64,000 bases of DNA, taken from the NCBI RefSeq assembly GCF_900090285.1, contig NZ_LT607754.1, positions 5,110,001-5,174,000 on the forward strand, given 5' to 3'. The notes beneath the pieces are model-generated. The model did not search any database, was not told where the DNA came from, and saw only the letters and a list, made by a program, of their open reading frames with translations. The stretch comes from Micromonospora inositola. GTDB lineage: Bacteria; Actinomycetota; Actinomycetes; Mycobacteriales; Micromonosporaceae. Both the position numbers and the translations under genes were made by a program. This document shows, piece by piece, positions 33,830 through 43,600 of this stretch; within the stretch, counting starts at the first letter, position 1; the number at the start of each line of letters is the position of its first letter.

Positions 33830-35002
33830 GTCGTCCCCGCACGCGCGGGGGTCTTCCCCAGCACTTCACCACCGGCACGGGCACCGCCCAGTCGTCCCCA
33901 CAAGCGCGGGGGTCTTACGCTGCGGCAGCCACAACCACCGGCCCGGGCCCGGTCGTTCCCGCACGTGCGGGGGTCTTCCCTGATGAAGAGTGAAGGTCAT
34001 CGTCTCCTGGCGGTCGTCCCCGCACGCGCGGGGGTCCTCCCGAGGTCATGCTGCCGGGTACGGGCATCGGCCGATCGTCCCCGCACACGCGGGGTCTTCC
34101 CGGCGGCAGTGGCACCTCGTCCTGGACGACACGTCGTCCCCGCACGGGCGGGGGTCCTCCGCCGTGGTCCTCCGGGAGCCCCGGGGGGAGTCCGTCCTCC
34201 CCGCACGCGCGGGGTCTTCCGTTGTGCAGGACGACCGGGTCGGGTCGCTGTAGTCGTCCCCGCACGCGCGGGGATCTTCCGGGCACCAACGAGATCGACC
34301 TCGGCACCGAGGCGTCGTCCCCGCACGCGCGGGGGTCTCCCGCAGTGGGACGTCGTCACACCGCCGGCCCACCAGTCGTCCCCGCACGCGCGGGGTCTTC
34401 CCGCGATGAACGCGGTCCCGGACAGGCAGGCATGGTCGTCCCGCACGCGCGGGGGTCTTCCAGCAGGAAGGCGGATTTGACCAGGCCGAGCGCCGTCGTC
34501 CCGCACGCGCGGGGTCTTCCATCCCAGCTCGGCCCGCTAACCTGCCCCGAACTGTCGTCCCCGCACGCGCCTGGGTCTTCCGCAGTGTTCTGCACCCAAG
34601 GAACGATCAAGGAGGTCGTCCCCGCACGCGCGGGGGTCTTCCGTCCTGGCAGAACGACTCGGGGTAGACGCCGTAGTCGTCCCCGCACGGGCGGGGGTCT
34701 TCCGCACAAGCGGACCGTCACCTTCGTCGCGATGGAGTCGTCCCCGCACGCGCGGGGGTCTCCCGGGATTCGAGGACCTCCTCGACGCCCTAGCCCTGTC
34801 GTCCCCGCACGCGCGGGAGTCTCCCGTCGCAGTGGGAGATGCGGATCGGGCTCCGCGTGTCGTCCCCGCACGCGCGGGGTCTTCGGGCGGGTGTGGCGTG
34901 CGTCGACCCGGGCCTGACATCGTCCCCGCACGCGCGGGGTCTTCCCGCTCCGCCGGTCGCCCCGGACGTCAGGGAGTCGTCCCCCCACGCGGGGGTCTCC
35001 CG
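33830..35002 (+). CRISPR. Large CRISPR array, 20 repeats / 19 spacers, type I-E-like
   Basis: Repeats begin at 33830, 33891, 33952, 34013, 34074, 34133, 34194, 34253, 34314, 34375, 34435, 34495, 34554, 34615, 34676, 34737, 34798, 34859, 34919 and 34976. The period is 59-61 bp with ~33-bp spacers. The core CCCCGCACGCGCGGGG is palindromic and is followed by GTCTTCC. Comparison with the E. coli type I-E repeat suggests transcription left to right. The last repeat is clearly degenerate (trailer end), but internal copies also vary, mainly in G-run length. No cas genes occur in this window. Confidence 0.95.
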
Positions 35003-35135
35003 TGCCAATGGGGCGGCGGCAAGCTCGGTGACTTGGTGCCGACGTGTCCCTTCAGGAGCGGGTCCGCCGGGCGCTGCAGTTGGCGCGAGAATCCATCCAG
35101 CCCGAGGGCTTCTCGCAGATCGGACAGGGGGTCGT

Positions 35136-35840
35136 GTGAACGTCCAGGACACGGTGCGCAACTTCGTCAAGGCGCTCGAGCACTGTCAGAACATGGTCGT
35201 CGTTCATCGCGCCGTCGGTGACGGCGGCCGCGGCCGCCGGGTCGAGGAGACGTCGCTGAACCGTGGCGTGGTGGTGTTCGCTGCGGCAACCTGGCAGGCG
35301 TTCGTCCAGGACCTGGCAATGGCGCTCAGGGACGCCACACTGGTGCAGTTGCAGGCGGCCACCGCCCCTCCACTGCTGACCGGCGCGATGAGGCAGTGGG
35401 AGACCGATTTCAACTCGTCGCTGGAGAAGTTCTCGACGCCCGGCCCTGGCCAGACGCAGACACTGCTACGGCGAGTCGGGTTCGACCCGAAGCCGACCTG
35501 GACATGGCAGCAGCGAGCGCGAGGGAAGAAGGTGCGCGTCACGCCGAACCAGGTGGACACGGCGATGCGTCAATGGCTGGATGTCCGGCACGGCGTTGCT
35601 CACGGCCACGCGGTGCTGCCTGCGGTCGCTGTCCTCCAAGCGGTGCGCGACAGGCCCTCCTCGGCGACAGGTCAGCCGAGGCCGAATGTGCGGCTGAGCG
35701 ACGCGATCGACTGCATGAGGTTCTTCCGCGCAGTGGTCAAGGTGACCGCCGACGCTGCCGCGGCGTACGTAGGGCAGCCGGCACCGACCTGGCCGTACGA
35801 GGTGCCGATGGTGCTCGGGCTGGATCCCGCGAAGCTGTGA
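35136..35840 (+). CDS. HEPN ribonuclease-like protein (RiboL-PSP/MAE_28990-like)
   Basis: 234 residues from GTG 35136, with AGGGGG upstream. The N-terminal helix (VQDTVRNFVKALEHCQNM), then FAAATWQAFVQDLAMALRDA, and then the motif WLDVR151-HGVA-H156-GH: an exact RHxxxH HEPN signature within a helical protein. This is the arrangement of the RiboL-PSP-type HEPN group, whose members are RNA-cleaving toxins. It is a different family from proteins A-C. It starts 134 bases after the CRISPR array. Confidence 0.7.
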   Translation: MNVQDTVRNFVKALEHCQNMVVVHRAVGDGGRGRRVEETSLNRGVVVFAAATWQAFVQDLAMALRDATLVQLQAATAPPLLTGAMRQWETDFNSSLEKFSTPGPGQTQTLLRRVGFDPKPTWTWQQRARGKKVRVTPNQVDTAMRQWLDVRHGVAHGHAVLPAVAVLQAVRDRPSSATGQPRPNVRLSDAIDCMRFFRAVVKVTADAAAAYVGQPAPTWPYEVPMVLGLDPAKL

Positions 35841-36339
35841 CGCTGGCGCGGGCGGCGCTGGCCGACGGGTGGTCGACCAGCGCCGCGCGCAGGGTGGGGT
35901 CGTCAGCTGCCGATCGTGGCCTCCTCGCGGGCTTGAGGACCACGCTAGCGATCTCGATCACGCCCCGGGTCGGCCGGCCAACGCGGCAGCGGCGTCTCCT
36001 CTCTCATCTGGCTGACCAGCGCAGATCACCGAACACGGTCCGCGCGTACGCGTTCGACCCTTCTGCCCAGCCCTTCGCCCCGATCCCGCACAAGCGCCCA
36101 GGCTTGAGGCGCTACTCCGAAATTTAGATGCCCGGATCGCCGAGGTACGCGAACATGGGTGGCTCGGCGAGATCGCCGGGCTGCAAGTGAGCCGCGCTGC
36201 CGCCGAGCAGAAGCTCGCCGCCATGCAGCAGCTCGCGGCCACCACCGAACCACCCACCCGGGTATGCCGGACCACCGCCCCGTCGCGGGCCGGACCTGCA
36301 CGGCCGCCACGATCAAGAAGAACGAAGGAATGCGCGCCG
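35841..36339 (+). pseudogene. Tyrosine recombinase / mobile-element relics
   Basis: Around 35980-36060 the frame reads RLLSHLADQRRSPNTVRAYA, the N-terminal core-binding signature of tyrosine recombinases. From 36123, in another frame, LDARIAEVREHGWLGEIAGL followed by AAAEQKLAAM matches a C-terminal tail often seen in actinobacterial integrases. The catalytic core is gone and the parts are out of frame. The last ~70 bases carry AAGGA for HEPN-like gene C. Confidence 0.5.
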
Positions 36340-37308
36340 ATGACCGACCGGCCTGACGACGAGACGCCCGACCCGCAGGAGGAGCCGACTTCTCGCCGGT
36401 CGTGGGACTGGGGCGGGCCTGGGTCCTCCCGAGGCCCGGGCCCGGAGGACATGACCCCGGAGTTCATCGACGCCATGGCCACGGCCATCGGGAAGCTGCC
36501 CGATTTCAGCAAGATCGTTTCTCCTGCATTGATCGACGGCCTGGGCCGAATTCAAGCGCAATTGGCCGACGTCAGCAAGGTCATGGAGCCCTTCCTGGTC
36601 AACCTGCAGGCGAGCCTCGCGAACCTTCCGAAGTTCACCATGCCTGATCTGACAGGGGTTGGGGAAGCCATCGACAGGCTCCGGGCCAAGTTGCCGCCGA
36701 ACTGGCCGTTGGACGACCCGGAACTCCTTGAGAACGTGTCCTCCGTCGTCCAAGACGAGGGGATTCCGTTGGTCTGGGTGCCGCGGAAGGAGATCGTCAG
36801 GCAGGTCCTTCAGGCAGCCGACCGAGAGGAGCGGATCAAGGTGCTGCTGGCGAACCGCGACGACATCATCCAGGACTGTCGGGACATCCTTGCCACGATC
36901 AGCGATGCTGACCTCGCTAACCAGCTCCCGCTCGCAACCCGCGTCGTCGACGCCTTCGCGGACGGGCACGACGAGGCCGCTCATGCGCTCGCCGTGTTGA
37001 TCACCGAAACGGTCGTGTCACGGACGATCGACAAGAAGTACGCGACGGTCAAGAAGATCGTGAAGATCGACGACTGGGGCGAGCTGTCGGTGACTGAGCT
37101 GCGGCTCAAGACCGCCCTTGCCGCCATCGGACCGTTCTACGCCACATGGTTCCCCAACCAGGACACGCCGGCACCTACGGAACTCAGCCGCCACGTCACC
37201 GTTCACCAGGCCGACCTCAGCCACTACACGGCAGGCAACAGCATCGTCGCCGTCATGCTGATGACCTCGGTTCTCCGCGCTATTCAGGAGTCGAACGAGC
37301 AGCCCTGA
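36340..37308 (+). CDS. HEPN-like protein C (Rx4H family, paralogue 3)
   Basis: 322 residues from ATG 36340, with GAAGGA upstream. An acidic Pro-rich N-terminus, then helices (LIDGLGRIQAQLADVSKVME), LPPNWP near residue 119, DEGIPLVWVPRKEIVRQVL, IIQDCRDILATI and DGHDEAAHAL. The C-terminal motif is R284-HVTV-H289, then YTAGNSIVAVMLMTSVLR. It is closest to protein A across the whole length. Same inferred HEPN ribonuclease role and same absence of an antitoxin gene. It directly follows recombinase relics, consistent with acquisition by mobile DNA. Confidence 0.6.
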   Translation: MTDRPDDETPDPQEEPTSRRSWDWGGPGSSRGPGPEDMTPEFIDAMATAIGKLPDFSKIVSPALIDGLGRIQAQLADVSKVMEPFLVNLQASLANLPKFTMPDLTGVGEAIDRLRAKLPPNWPLDDPELLENVSSVVQDEGIPLVWVPRKEIVRQVLQAADREERIKVLLANRDDIIQDCRDILATISDADLANQLPLATRVVDAFADGHDEAAHALAVLITETVVSRTIDKKYATVKKIVKIDDWGELSVTELRLKTALAAIGPFYATWFPNQDTPAPTELSRHVTVHQADLSHYTAGNSIVAVMLMTSVLRAIQESNEQP

Positions 37309-37336
37309 CCGGGTGGGGCCGGCCGGCCCAGTCGCG

Positions 37337-37750
37337 TTAGCGGGAGCGGATGGTTGAAGTCGCCGGTGTCGAAGTCGCAGCCGTCGTGCTGGGCGGCGGC
37401 TCTCCGCCGGCCAGACGCTGGTTGACCTTCCGTCGGCGCGCGCAGCGGGAGCACGGCTCGTGGCGCTGCGGGTCGCGGGCGAAGCACGAGCCGCAGATGG
37501 GTCCGGCTGGCACGATCGTGGCCGTGACGGCGATGTTGCCGCAGCGGATGCAGGGCCGCGCACGGCGTCGGGAGGCGCAGCCCTGGCAGATCCGGCCGCC
37601 TTCGACCTGACACGGCAGCGCGCTGCGGCGCTGCTGGCAGTCCGCGCAGACCGGGACAACCACCGGGTAGCCACCGCGCCAGACTCCAGGTTCCCTGCAA
37701 ATGCAGAGTGTCCGGCCCGGCGGGCTCCCTCGGCGAGAGCAGCGGTCCAC
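37337..37750 (-). CDS. Cys-rich zinc-ribbon-like protein or fragment
   Basis: Up to 137 residues with repeated CxxC units: PVCADCQQRR, RICQGCASRR, PCIRCGNIAV, PICGSCF and PCSRCARRRK. These resemble zinc-ribbon proteins found beside site-specific integrases in actinobacteria. There is no clear start or ribosome binding site and the frame may be the 3' portion of a longer gene. Convergent with HEPN-like gene C. The rest of 37309-37798 has no other supported gene. Confidence 0.4.
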   Translation of the reverse strand: MDRCSRRGSPPGRTLCICREPGVWRGGYPVVVPVCADCQQRRSALPCQVEGGRICQGCASRRRARPCIRCGNIAVTATIVPAGPICGSCFARDPQRHEPCSRCARRRKVNQRLAGGEPPPSTTAATSTPATSTIRSR

Positions 37751-37798
37751 GCCGCCAACTCTTGCTCGACCTGGCGCGGCGCACCAATTCAGGAGTAC

Positions 37799-38557
37799 TT
37801 AACGCGCGGTCATCCGTAGGGCGCCATCCATTCGGATGGTCTCGCCGTTGAGGTAGTCGTGTTCGATGATCGCCAGGGCTAGTTGGGCGTACTCGTCGGG
37901 GCGGGCCAGGCGCTTGGGAAACGGCACGCCGTCGGCGAGGCCTGCGCGGAAGTCCTCGGAGACGGTGGCGAGCATCGGAGTGTCGACGATGCCCGGGGCG
38001 ACCGTGCACACCCTGATGCCGTACTGGGCCAGATCCCGGGCCGCGGGAAGGGTCAGGCCGAGGATCCCGCCCTTGGACGACGAGTAGGCGGCCTGGCCGA
38101 CCTGGCCTTCGTAGGCGGCTACGGACGCGGTGTTGATGATGACGCCGCGCTGCCCGTACTCGTCAGCCTTGGCCTCGGCGATGCGTTCACTGGCCAGGGC
38201 GAGGACGTTGAAGGACCCGACGAGGTTGACCTGCACGACCTTGGCGTACAGGGCCAGGTCGTGGACGCCCTTCTTGCCCAGGATGCGCATCGACGGGCCG
38301 ATCCCGGCACAGTTGACGACGGTCCGCAGCGGCAGACCCGAGCCGGCGGCCTCACTCACGGCGGACCTGACCTGTGCCGGGTCGGTGACGTCGACCGCGA
38401 TGTACTCGATGCTGTCGCCGCCTTGGGCCCGCTCGACCGCAGCGGGCAGATCGAAGGCGAAGACCTTCGCACCGCGCTTGGTGAGTGCCTGGGTTGTGGC
38501 CGCTCCCAGACCGGAGGCACCTCCGGTCACGATGGCGGCGGTGTTCTCAATGCGCAT
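37799..38557 (-). CDS. SDR, 3-hydroxyacyl-CoA dehydrogenase type (HSD17B10-like)
   Basis: 252 residues. Cofactor motif VTGGASGLG, VNCAGIGPS in place of NNAG, catalytic YSSSKGG with Ser in INTASVAAYEGQVGQ, and the typical tail GETIRMDGALRMTAR. This subgroup oxidises 3-hydroxyacyl-CoA or 2-methyl-3-hydroxybutyryl-CoA with NAD+. It follows the hydratase by 48 bases and forms a three-gene operon with it and the thiolase, consistent with isoleucine-type or other branched acyl-CoA degradation. Confidence 0.9.
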   Translation of the reverse strand: MRIENTAAIVTGGASGLGAATTQALTKRGAKVFAFDLPAAVERAQGGDSIEYIAVDVTDPAQVRSAVSEAAGSGLPLRTVVNCAGIGPSMRILGKKGVHDLALYAKVVQVNLVGSFNVLALASERIAEAKADEYGQRGVIINTASVAAYEGQVGQAAYSSSKGGILGLTLPAARDLAQYGIRVCTVAPGIVDTPMLATVSEDFRAGLADGVPFPKRLARPDEYAQLALAIIEHDYLNGETIRMDGALRMTAR

Positions 38558-38605
38558 GATTCCCCTAACGTTTCCCGGTCCCGTCCGGCGCCTCGCACGC
38601 CGCGG

Positions 38606-39367
38606 TCAGCCTCGGCCAAGGAACGTGGCGATGAGGGCGGCGGCTTCCTTGCCAGCGACGAGGCGAGCGATGGTGTCGGCCTCATCGCGCGAGGCGTCTA
38701 CAGGCGACGCTTCCCAACCAGAGCGCAGCAGGCGTTTGGCCTCGCCGTAAGCCCCGCTCGTGCCCTTCGCGAGCTGTTCGGCGATCGCCGTCGCCCTCGC
38801 CATCACCGACTCATCCTCCACAACCTCGGCGATCAATCCCCAATCTCGTGCCTGCTCGGCGCCGAGTGGGCGTGGCGTGAGCGCCATCTGCAGGGCGCGC
38901 TGCTGCCCGATTGCCCGAGGCAGAAGTACGGACACTCCGCAGTCAGGGGTAAGTCCCACCGCTGTATATGCGAAGGCGAACTTCGTCGAGCGGGCGGCCA
39001 CCGCCAGGTCCGCGCTGAGAAGGACACCCAGGCCCGCGCCGGCGACCGCCCCGTGTACGGCGGCGACGACCGGTTTGGGCAGCGCGGCCAGGCATCGCAG
39101 GGCTCGGTCGAAGACCACGGCCAGTTCACACACGTAGCCGCCGGGATCGTCGGCGGCCGCCATCGATGCGAGGTCACCGCCGGCGCAGAAGCGCGGGCCG
39201 GCCCCGGTGAGCAGGATGGCTCGCACCTCATCATCCGCACCGGCACGCGTCACCGCCGCCTCGAACGCGTATGCAGTCGGCAGGTCGGCCGCGTTGGACA
39301 CGTCCGGGCGGTTGAGGGTGATTCGGGCGATGCCGCCGTCGACGACGTACAGCACTGGCTCGGTCAT
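38606..39367 (-). CDS. Enoyl-CoA hydratase/isomerase family protein
   Basis: 253 residues from ATG 39367, with AAAGGA upstream. Crotonase-fold oxyanion segments ITLNRPD, LTGAGPRFCAGGDL and VAAVHGAVAGAGLGVLLSAD are intact. A catalytic Glu expected in the second acid position is replaced around LTPDCGVSVLLPRAIG (Asp present, LPRAIG typical). It adds water to, or isomerises, an enoyl-CoA between the dehydrogenase and thiolase steps. Confidence 0.9.
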   Translation of the reverse strand: MTEPVLYVVDGGIARITLNRPDVSNAADLPTAYAFEAAVTRAGADDEVRAILLTGAGPRFCAGGDLASMAAADDPGGYVCELAVVFDRALRCLAALPKPVVAAVHGAVAGAGLGVLLSADLAVAARSTKFAFAYTAVGLTPDCGVSVLLPRAIGQQRALQMALTPRPLGAEQARDWGLIAEVVEDESVMARATAIAEQLAKGTSGAYGEAKRLLRSGWEASPVDASRDEADTIARLVAGKEAAALIATFLGRG

Positions 39368-39381
39368 GGACCGGTCCTTTC

Positions 39382-40560
39382 TCAAACGCGCCGGAAGAGC
39401 GCGGCCATGGCCTGTCCCCCGCCGATGCACATGGTGACGATTCCGAGTTCCCCGTCAGTGCGGGCCAGGTGCTTGGCCACCCGCAGGGCGAGGATCGCAC
39501 CGGTGGCTCCCACGGGATGGCCGAGCGCGATGGCCCCGCCGTACGGGTTGGTCCGCTCCACGTCCAGTCCCGCGTCCCGGATCACTGCCACCGCCTGGGC
39601 CGCGAACGCCTCGTTGAGCTCTACCACGTCGATGTCGCGGACACTCGTGCCCGTCTGGTCGAACAGCTGGCGCAGCGCCAGCACCGGGGCGTAGCCCATC
39701 AGCTCCGGCTCCATCGCGGCGGTAGCCACCGCCTCCAGGCTCACCAGCGCGGTCAGCCCCCGCTGTGCGGCGACGGACTCCCGGGCAAGCACTACCGCGG
39801 CGGCGCCGTCGTTGATCCCCGACGCGTTGCCCGCCGTGACGGTGCCGCCCGTTTCGAATGCGGGCCGCAGCCCGGCCAGTACCTCCAGCGTCGTGTCCGG
39901 CCTTGGGTGCTCGTCCCGCTCGACCGTCACTGGCCTGCGCCCACCGGCCTCGACAGGCACGATCTCTTCACCGAAGGCCACCCGGGCCGCGTCCGACGCC
40001 GCTCGCCGCTGTGACTCCACCGCGAACTCGTCCTGGTCCTGCCTGGAGACGCCGTACTTCCGGGCCACCTTTTCCGCGGTGACGCCCATGTGGATGCCGT
40101 GGAGCGGGTCGGTCAGCATCATAACCGTGCCGTCGACGAGGGTCCGGTTACCGAGCTTGTAACCCGACCGGGCGCCGAAGTCGTAGAACGGCATCCGCGT
40201 CATGTTCTCGTCCCCACCGGCCACAATCGTGTCTGCGCCACCCCACCGCAGCTGCGCTGCCGCCGACCAGACCGCCTGCAACCCGCTGCCGCACAACCGG
40301 TTCACTGTGTACGCGGGGGTGGCGACCGGCAGTCCCGCGGCCAACGCCACCCGGCGTCCGTTGTAGGCGTCTGGCCCCACCTGGCCGATGCAACCCATAA
40401 CGACCTCGTCAACTGCCGCCGACGGCACGCCCGCCCGAGACAGTGCCTCCCTGACCGCGGTAGCCCCGAGTTCATGCGCCGGCACGTCCTTGAACACGCC
40501 ACCGAAACTGCCCACCGGGGTCCGGGCACCTTCAACGAGGAGAACTTTCTCCGAGCTCAC
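39382..40560 (-). CDS. Acetyl-CoA C-acyltransferase (thiolase)
   Basis: 392 residues from GTG 40560. Catalytic Cys in TVNRLCGSGLQAVWSA (about residue 89), His in GGAIALGHPVGATGAIL, and second Cys in IVTMCIGGGQAMA; NEAFAAQ is present. It cleaves 3-ketoacyl-CoA to acetyl-CoA and a shortened acyl-CoA, the last step of the trio. A truncated copy lies at 45693-46070. Confidence 0.93.
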   Translation of the reverse strand: MSSEKVLLVEGARTPVGSFGGVFKDVPAHELGATAVREALSRAGVPSAAVDEVVMGCIGQVGPDAYNGRRVALAAGLPVATPAYTVNRLCGSGLQAVWSAAAQLRWGGADTIVAGGDENMTRMPFYDFGARSGYKLGNRTLVDGTVMMLTDPLHGIHMGVTAEKVARKYGVSRQDQDEFAVESQRRAASDAARVAFGEEIVPVEAGGRRPVTVERDEHPRPDTTLEVLAGLRPAFETGGTVTAGNASGINDGAAAVVLARESVAAQRGLTALVSLEAVATAAMEPELMGYAPVLALRQLFDQTGTSVRDIDVVELNEAFAAQAVAVIRDAGLDVERTNPYGGAIALGHPVGATGAILALRVAKHLARTDGELGIVTMCIGGGQAMAALFRRV

Positions 40561-40636
40561 CCTTCCACCTCCAGATAGCCGGGCCGCCTCCGCGGCACCG
40601 CGCGCCTACGGCCAAACGCCGCACCCGTCGAAGCCC

Positions 40637-43600
40637 TCACGCGTTGCGGCGGTACTGGCCGCCAACTTCGAAGAACGCGTCGCTGATCTGCCCGAGAGAG
40701 CAGTACTGGACGGCGTCCATCAGTGCCTCGAAAATGTTGCCGCCGCTGGTTGCGGCGGTCTTGAGCCGCTCCAGCGCGGCGGGGGCCTCCGCTGCATGCC
40801 GGACGTGGAAGTCGGCGAGCCGCTCGAGTTGTGACTGCTTCTCCTCGTCGGTGCCCCGCGCCAGTTCAATGGCCTGGGGTGGCTTGTCGGAGTTCTCGCC
40901 GAGGAAGGTGTTGACGCCGATGATGGGCAGCGAGCCGTCGTGCTTCCGGTGCTCGTAAAGCATCGACTCGTCCTGGATGCGGCCGCGCTGGTAGCCAGTC
41001 TCCATCGCGCCGAGCACGCCACCGCGGTCGGCGAGGCAGTCGAACTCGGCGAGCACCGCCTCCTCGACCAGATCGGTGAGCTGGTCGACGATGTAGGAGC
41101 CCTGCAGGACGTTCTCGCTGTGCGCGAGCCCCCACTCGGCGTCGATGATCATCTGGATGGCCAGGGCTCGGCGCACCGACTGCGCAGTCGGTGTGGTGAC
41201 CGCCTCGTCGTAGGCGTTGGTGTGGAGGCTGTTGGCGTTGTCGTAGATGGCGCACAGGGCCTGCAGCGTGGTGCGGATGTCGTTGAAGTCCATCTCCTGC
41301 GCGTGCAGCGACCGACCGGAGGTCTGCACGTGGTACTTCAGCTTCTGCGCTCGCTCACCGGCGCCATACCGATCACGCATGGCGATGGCCCAGATCCGCC
41401 GGGCCACCCGACCGATGACTGTGTACTCGGCGTCCATACCGTTGGAGAAGAAGAACGACAGGTTTGGCGCGAAGTCATCGATGGCCATCCCCCGGGCCAG
41501 GTACGCCTCGACATAGGTGAAGCCGTTGGCGAGGGTGAACGCCAACTGACTGATCGGGTTCGCCCCGGCCTCGGCGATGTGGTAGCCGCTGATGCTCACC
41601 GAGTAGAAGTTGCGCACCTGGTGGGCGATGAACCATTCCTGCATGTCCGCCATGCAGCGCAGGGCGAACTCGGTGGAGAAGATGCAGGTGTTCTGCCCCT
41701 GGTCCTCCTTGAGAATGTCGGCCTGCACCGTGCCGCGCACCGTCGACAGCGTCCGCGCCCGAACCTCCGCGGCCTCGGCGGCGGTAGGCTCGCGGCCCTC
41801 GGCCTCCCGGAACCGGTCCAGTTGCTGGTCGACGGTCGCGGTCAGAAACATCGCCAGGATCGCCGGTGCCGGTCCGTTGATGGTCATCGACACCGAGGTA
41901 GTGGGCGAGCACAGGTCGAACCCGGCGTACAACTCGCGCATGTCGTCAAACGTGGCGATCGACACGCCCGAGGTGCCGATCTTGCCGTAGATGTCGGGAC
42001 GTTGGTGGGGGTTGCGGCCATACAGGGTGACCGAATCGAACGCCGTCGACAGGCGGGTCGCTGGCTGGCCGGCGCTGAGCAGGTGGAAGCGCCGGTTGGT
42101 GCGGAAGGCGTCGCCCTCGCCGGCGAACATGCGGGCCGGCGCCTCCTCGGTCCGCTTGAAGGGGAACACCCCGGCGGTGAACGGGAAGTAACCAGGAAGG
42201 TTCTCGGTGCGCAGGAACCGCAGCAGCTCCCCGTCGTCGCCCTCGCGCGGCAGGGCCACCCGCGGCAGTGTCGTACCCGACAGGGTGGTGCGGGTCAGCG
42301 CGGTCCGGATCTCCTTGCCCCGGACGGTGTACACCTGCTCGTCGCCGTCGTAGCGGGCGCGTACCGTCGGCCACTGCTCCAGCAGTTGGCGCACGTCGCC
42401 ATGCAAGCGATGCTCGACGCGTTCCAGCAGCGCGGCCACCGACGCCGCGGCTTGCTCATCTTCGCCCGTGAGCAGGTCACGGGCGGCGGCCAGGTACTGT
42501 CGGCGTCGTACGAGCTCCACCTGCTCCGCGGTGGTGGCGTGGTAGCGGCGCACCGTCTGTGCGATCTCGGCCAGGTAGCGCTCCCGGCCCGCTGGCAGCA
42601 CCGACCGCAGGCCGGTGGAGGTGCGGCCCGACGCGGCCGGCAGCACGCCGGGGAAGGTCGAGAGGCCGTGCTGGCCAAGTAGCTGCTTGAGGTAGTGGTA
42701 TAGCGCCGTCACGCCGTCGTCGTCGAAACGGGCCGCGCTGGTGCCGAAGACCGGCATCTCCTGCCACGGGGTGCCGAACTGCTCGCGGTTGCGCACCATC
42801 TGCCGTGCGACGTCCCGCAGCGCGTCCTCCGCGCCGCGGCGCTCGAACTTATTGATGGCCACCACATCGGCCAGATCGAGCATGTCGATCTTTTCGAGCT
42901 GGCTGGGTGCGCCGTACTCCGGCGTCATCACGTACAGCGATACGTCGGCGTACGGCACGATCGCGGCGTCGCCCTGGCCGATGCCAGGCGTCTCGATGAT
43001 GACCAGGTCGTAGCCGGCGGCATTGCAGGCGGACACGATGTCGTCCAGATGCTCGGGCACCTGGGCACCTGGGGTCCGGGTCGCCAGCGAACGGAAGAAG
43101 GCCGTACCCGGGGCGATGCTGTTCATCCGGATCCGGTCACCCAGCAGTGCACCACCACGGCGGCGGGTGGGGTCGACCGCCAGCACCGCCACCCGGACCT
43201 TGTCCTCGCTGTCGCGGCACAGCCGGCGTACCAGTTCATCGGTCAACGACGACTTTCCGGAGCCGCCCGTACCGGTGATGCCGAGCACCGGGGCGGTACG
43301 CGAGCCTGCTGCGGCCCGGATCGCGTCGGCCAGCGCGGCGTCGGCGCCAGCTTCCAGCACCGTGATTGCACGGGCCAGCGCGGCGTCATTACCGGTCAGC
43401 ACTGCGTCGACGACCGGCCCCTGAGCCGACAGGTCAACGTCGCAGTCCCGGACCAACTCGTTGATCATGCCGGGCAGGCCCAGGCGCTGACCGTCCTGCG
43501 GGCTGAAAATACGCACGCCCCGCTCGGCTAGGAGGGCGATCTCCTCAGGCACGATCGTCCCGCCGCCGCCGCCGAACACGCGCACGTGTCCCGCGCCGCG

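Noticed and set aside
33716..34988. Long open frames on both strands through the CRISPR array
   Set aside because: The repeated 'PRTRG', 'SPHARG' and 'PRACGDD' words are translations of the CRISPR repeat in each frame and do not represent a repetitive protein.
16230..37308. Looked for cas1, cas2, cas3 or cascade genes near the arrays
   Set aside because: None of the proteins between or beside the arrays shows HD-helicase, RAMP or Cas1 signatures.
40940..42682. A 580-codon plus-strand open frame opposite icmF
   Set aside because: The opposite strand encodes a fully conserved IcmF; the plus-strand frame has shadow composition.
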